Shown here one piece after another: positions 61,257-64,000 of a DNA stretch of 64,000 nt. The position numbers and the translations under genes are program-made. The notes beneath the pieces were generated by a model, which made no database searches, was not told the DNA's origin, and worked only from the letters and a program-made list of their open reading frames with translations. Positions within the stretch are counted from its first letter, which is position 1; each line of letters opens with the position of its first letter. The DNA lies in NCBI GenBank assembly GCA_964291475.2, contig OZ220056.1, forward strand, positions 1 to 64,000, in the 5' to 3' direction. The stretch is from DAOUKH01 sp964291475 (GTDB lineage Bacteria > Chloroflexota > Dehalococcoidia > SHYB01).

Positions 61257-62416
61257 AGCTCGGCATGGAATGGCCGCGCCCCACGCGGCGGCGGATCATC
61301 CTGGCGGCCTTGGCCGCCGTAGGCGCGATCGTCATGCTCTTCACGCTGACCCACGACGGGCGCACCGCGGCGAAGACCGGCCTGTTCATGGCGAACCTGA
61401 TTCCCGGCTCGCCGGTGCGTCCCCTGAGCGTCGTGACGCCGGAGCCTGAACGCCTGCACGTGCGCTTCGGCCCGCAGGAGGAAGGCTGGGAGGCCGACCT
61501 CTACCTCCCCGAGGGCGAGGGGCCGCATCCGGCGATCATCGTCGCCCTGGGGGCTGCGCCCGCGCCGCTCGACGACTTCCGCGTCCGCCGCCTTGGCGAC
61601 GGCCTTGCCCGCATGGGAACGGCGACGCTCATCCCGGTGAGCCCCACCCTCGTCGACCGGCGGGTGACGCCGCGGGAGATCGACTTCCTGGTCGAGGCCT
61701 TCGAGACGCTGGCGGCGCGGCCGGAGGTCGACGGCACGCGCATCGGGTACGTGGGGGTGTGCGTGGGATCGTCGCTTTCGTTCCTGGCCGCCGCCGATGA
61801 GCGAATCGCCGACGAGGTCGCGCTGGTGAGCTGGTTCGGCGGCTACTACCGGACGGACGCGCTGATCGCAGCCGCGATCGGCGAGACGATCATCGAGGAT
61901 GGGGAAGTCACGCCTTGGCCGCCGAACTCGCTGACCCGGAGCGTCGTTCGAAAGCAGCTGTTCGGCCTGATCGGCGACCCCGACGAGCGGGCTGCCGTGG
62001 AGCTCTGGGCGGACACCGCCGACGCGCCGGACGAGAGCGCCTTCAGCGAGGAAGCGCTCGCCGTCCTCCGGCTGCTGCGCAGCGAGAGCGCGGCGGAGGC
62101 GGAGCGCCGCATCCGCGATCTGCCTGAGTCGGCGCAGGACGAGCTGTGGCGGCTGTCGCCGGCGTCGGCCACGTCGGAGTTTCGGACGACGCTTTACCTG
62201 ATGTCCGACCGCGGCGACACGCTCGTCCCCTATCCGGAGACGGAGAAGCTCGCCGCCGCGCTGGAAGGCCGCATCGAGCGCAACGCCCAGTTCGACATCT
62301 TCAGCCACGTCAACCTCGACCGGCTCACCAACCCCGCGGTGGCCTTCCCGAACATGGCGCGGCTCTACGCCCACGTCCACGCGATCTTCCAGGCGCTGCT
62401 GTCGCCGCCCGCGTAG
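61253..62416 (+). CDS. alpha/beta hydrolase, dienelactone hydrolase-like, membrane-anchored
   Basis: 387 residues; ATG overlaps the preceding TGA. One N-terminal membrane helix (RRIILAALAAVGAIVMLFTL) puts the enzyme outside the membrane. Nucleophile elbow IGYVGVCVGSSLSFLAAADE has Cys in place of Ser, as in dienelactone hydrolases (G-x-C-x-G). Later parts hold MSDRGDTLVPYPETEKLAAA (Asp) and FDIFSHVNLDRLTNPAV (His). It probably hydrolyses a lactone or ester. Co-transcribed with the dehydrogenase-like gene. Confidence 0.82.
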   Translation: MKLGMEWPRPTRRRIILAALAAVGAIVMLFTLTHDGRTAAKTGLFMANLIPGSPVRPLSVVTPEPERLHVRFGPQEEGWEADLYLPEGEGPHPAIIVALGAAPAPLDDFRVRRLGDGLARMGTATLIPVSPTLVDRRVTPREIDFLVEAFETLAARPEVDGTRIGYVGVCVGSSLSFLAAADERIADEVALVSWFGGYYRTDALIAAAIGETIIEDGEVTPWPPNSLTRSVVRKQLFGLIGDPDERAAVELWADTADAPDESAFSEEALAVLRLLRSESAAEAERRIRDLPESAQDELWRLSPASATSEFRTTLYLMSDRGDTLVPYPETEKLAAALEGRIERNAQFDIFSHVNLDRLTNPAVAFPNMARLYAHVHAIFQALLSPPA

Positions 62417-62463
62417 GCGCCGGAGAGCGGCTAGAATGTCGCCATCCCTGGACGGAGGCGGCC

Positions 62464-63291
62464 ATGCCATTCGATACCCTGCTGACTGAGACCCGGGACG
62501 GGGTTCGCTACATCACCCTGAACCGCCCGGAGAAGCTGAACGCGCTGACGAAGCACCTGATGGACGAGCTGCTCGAAGCGGCGGGGGAGGCGCAGCGCGA
62601 CGACGGCGTCGGTTGTCTGGTCATCCAAGGAGCGGGGCGGGCCTTCTGCGCCGGCTGGGACCTCACGCCGCGCACCGGGGAGCAGCAGGGCGAAGGACAG
62701 ACGCCCCAAGAGGTGAGCATCCGCGCCGACATCGACACGCTGACGGCGCGTTCGGGGCGCTGGTCGGTGCTGTGGAACCTGACCAAGCCGATCATCGTGA
62801 AGGTCCACGGCTACTGCCTGGCGGGAGGGACCGACCTGGCCCTGAATTGCGACATGATCGTGGCCGCGGAGGACGCGCAGATTGGCTTCCCGGCGGTGCG
62901 CTCGATGGGGTCGCCGGCCACGCACATGTGGACGTACCTGGTGGGGCCGCAGTGGGCCAAGCGCATGCTGCTGACGGGCGACATGGTCGACGGGCGCACC
63001 GCCGAGCGCATCGGACTGGTGATGCAGGCCGTGCCCGCCAGCAGGCTCGACGAAGAGACGCACCGGCTGGCCTCGAACATCGCGCTCGTGCCCTACGACC
63101 TGCAGGCGCAGAACAAGTCGATCTGCAACAAGGCCGTCGAGCTGATGGGGCGGACGGTTATGCAGGAGCTGGCGCGGGAGTCGGACGCGATCGCCCACAA
63201 GTCGCCGGCGGCCAAGGAATTCGCCCGCATCGCGAAGGAGCAGGGCCTGAAGGCGGCCCTCGCCTGGCAGAACGAGAAGTTCACCCGCTAG
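62464..63291 (+). CDS. enoyl-CoA hydratase/isomerase family protein
   Basis: 275 residues. Crotonase fold: RYITLNRPEKLNALTKHLMD at the start, VIQGAGRAFCAGWDLT (oxyanion loop), VHGYCLAGGTDLALNCDMIV (second oxyanion loop) and VDGRTAERIGLVMQAV. The second Glu position is Asp/Gly-like, so it may be an isomerase or hydrolase rather than hydratase. It lies 47 bases after the hydrolase gene, in a catabolic run. Confidence 0.9.
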   Translation: MPFDTLLTETRDGVRYITLNRPEKLNALTKHLMDELLEAAGEAQRDDGVGCLVIQGAGRAFCAGWDLTPRTGEQQGEGQTPQEVSIRADIDTLTARSGRWSVLWNLTKPIIVKVHGYCLAGGTDLALNCDMIVAAEDAQIGFPAVRSMGSPATHMWTYLVGPQWAKRMLLTGDMVDGRTAERIGLVMQAVPASRLDEETHRLASNIALVPYDLQAQNKSICNKAVELMGRTVMQELARESDAIAHKSPAAKEFARIAKEQGLKAALAWQNEKFTR

Positions 63292-63343
63292 CCGCGGCGC
63301 AGAGGTCTTCCATGCGCCCTCCACCCCGCGGCGAGCGCCGGAC

Positions 63344-64000
63344 GTGACCGTGCCCGCCGGCACGCCCCCGCGGCGGCGCTTCTTCTACGGCTGGGTGATC
63401 GTCGGGGCGGGGACGGCGTGCACCGCGCTCACATCGGGCTTCTATCTCATCGGGATGGGGGCGTACTTCCTGCCCCTCGCCGAGACCTTCTCTGCCTCAA
63501 AGACCGCCATCTCCGGGGTCTTTTCCTTCGCCCGGTTGGAACACGGCCTTGTGGGTCCCGTCCAAGGGTTCCTGATCGACCGTTTCGGCGCGCGCCCCAT
63601 CATGCTGGTCGGCGTGACCATGATGGGCGCCGGATTCATCTTGCTCAGCTACGTCCCCTCGCTCCTGTGGTTCTACGTCGTCTTCATCCTCCTCGTCGCG
63701 GCGGGGCAGAGCTTCGGGTTAGGGCCGCCGGTCTTCGCCACCGTGGTCAACTGGTTCGTCCGGCAACGGACGCGGGCGTTGGGGCTGGTCCTGTCGGGGT
63801 CGGCGGCCGGCGGGCTGATCGTGCTGGGGATCGCGTGGTCGATTGAACAGAACGGCTGGCGGGATACGGCGTTCTACTCAGGCTTCGTGATTTGGGGTGT
63901 GGGACTGCCCCTGGCCTTGCTGATGCGCTACCGCCCCGAGCCCTACGGCTACGAGCCGGACGGAGGGCCGGCCGCGGAGGCAGAGAGCGCGCAGGAGCGG
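63344..64000 (+). CDS. MFS transporter, N-terminal part (cut by window edge)
   Basis: 219 codons from the GTG at 63344 to the window end without a stop. RRFFYGWVIVGAGTACTALT, then AISGVFSFARLEHGLVGPVQ and GFLIDRFGARPIMLVGVTMM (motif A), LGPPVFATVVNWFVRQRTRA, about six helices, then a hydrophilic loop with YRPEPYGYEPDGG. It resembles the oxalate/formate antiporter-type MFS group. It begins 52 bases after the enoyl-CoA hydratase. The C-terminal half lies outside the window. Confidence 0.85.
   Translation, partial: MTVPAGTPPRRRFFYGWVIVGAGTACTALTSGFYLIGMGAYFLPLAETFSASKTAISGVFSFARLEHGLVGPVQGFLIDRFGARPIMLVGVTMMGAGFILLSYVPSLLWFYVVFILLVAAGQSFGLGPPVFATVVNWFVRQRTRALGLVLSGSAAGGLIVLGIAWSIEQNGWRDTAFYSGFVIWGVGLPLALLMRYRPEPYGYEPDGGPAAEAESAQER

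Noticed and set aside
61010..62470. Minus-strand frame of 486 codons
   Set aside because: Antisense to the dehydrogenase-like gene and the DLH-like hydrolase, both with family motifs.

Overview
This is a GC-rich bacterial chromosome fragment with no phage or plasmid signature. The gene content suggests a Chloroflexota bacterium of the SAR202/Dehalococcoidia type. It has many metal-dependent amidohydrolases, paired acyl-CoA dehydrogenases, LLM-class flavin monooxygenases, SDRs and MFS exporters, together with single-copy housekeeping genes in a Chloroflexota-like arrangement. The taxonomic call is an inference; no rRNA gene is present and I recognised no tRNA.

Layout. 1-2.6 kb: divergent amidohydrolase (cut by the window edge) and an acyl-CoA dehydrogenase pair. 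2.6-3.9 kb: a less GC-rich insert with a TIR-domain gene and an unknown partner. 4-8 kb: SDR, GNAT, ArsC-like phosphatase/arsenate reductase, amidohydrolase and a beta-lactamase-fold protein that has lost its metal ligands. 8-11.3 kb: a very large secreted beta-rich protein. 11.5-13.8 kb: hrcA and grpE separated by dispersed repeats. 13.8-19.8 kb: VOC protein, thioredoxin-like lipoprotein, a radical-SAM-like protein without its Cys cluster, HxlR regulator, and tat genes. 19.9-25.8 kb: NYN nuclease, rsmI, prmC-prfA, orphan higA, hisS, tlyA. 25.9-29.8 kb: UbiA-type prenyltransferase, epimerase, FmdB, DUF1461 membrane protein, mazG. 29.8-33.1 kb: the leftward yceD-rpmF-fabD-fabG-nusB-acpP cluster behind a clear sigma70 promoter. 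33.2-41.1 kb: catabolic block (two amidohydrolases, two acyl-CoA dehydrogenases, LLM monooxygenase, ferredoxin and small proteins). 41.1-46.8 kb: two MFS exporters and two secreted lipoproteins. 47-49.8 kb: LOG-like protein, enolase, phosphotriesterase-family hydrolase. 49.8-51 kb: a promoter with a LexA-like palindrome, then a PIN-domain pair. 51.2-64 kb: catabolic block with an XDH large subunit, SDR, MFS, LLM, sugar isomerase-like protein, class III aminotransferase, a sulfurtransferase, IDH/IPMDH-like dehydrogenase, DLH-like hydrolase, enoyl-CoA hydratase and an MFS cut by the right edge.

The most interesting observation is the sulfurtransferase at 59200-60084 (minus strand). Its only internal stop is a UGA exactly where the catalytic cysteine belongs, followed by a hairpin that fits the bacterial SECIS pattern. 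It is either a selenoprotein or a precisely placed nonsense change. The caution is that six catabolic genes in the window carry a single frameshift, including both neighbours of this gene, while none of the housekeeping genes does. Other leads are the TIR gene pair, the PIN gene pair, two metalloprotein families that have each lost their metal sites, a nested dispersed repeat family, and the LexA-like promoter with no obvious target.
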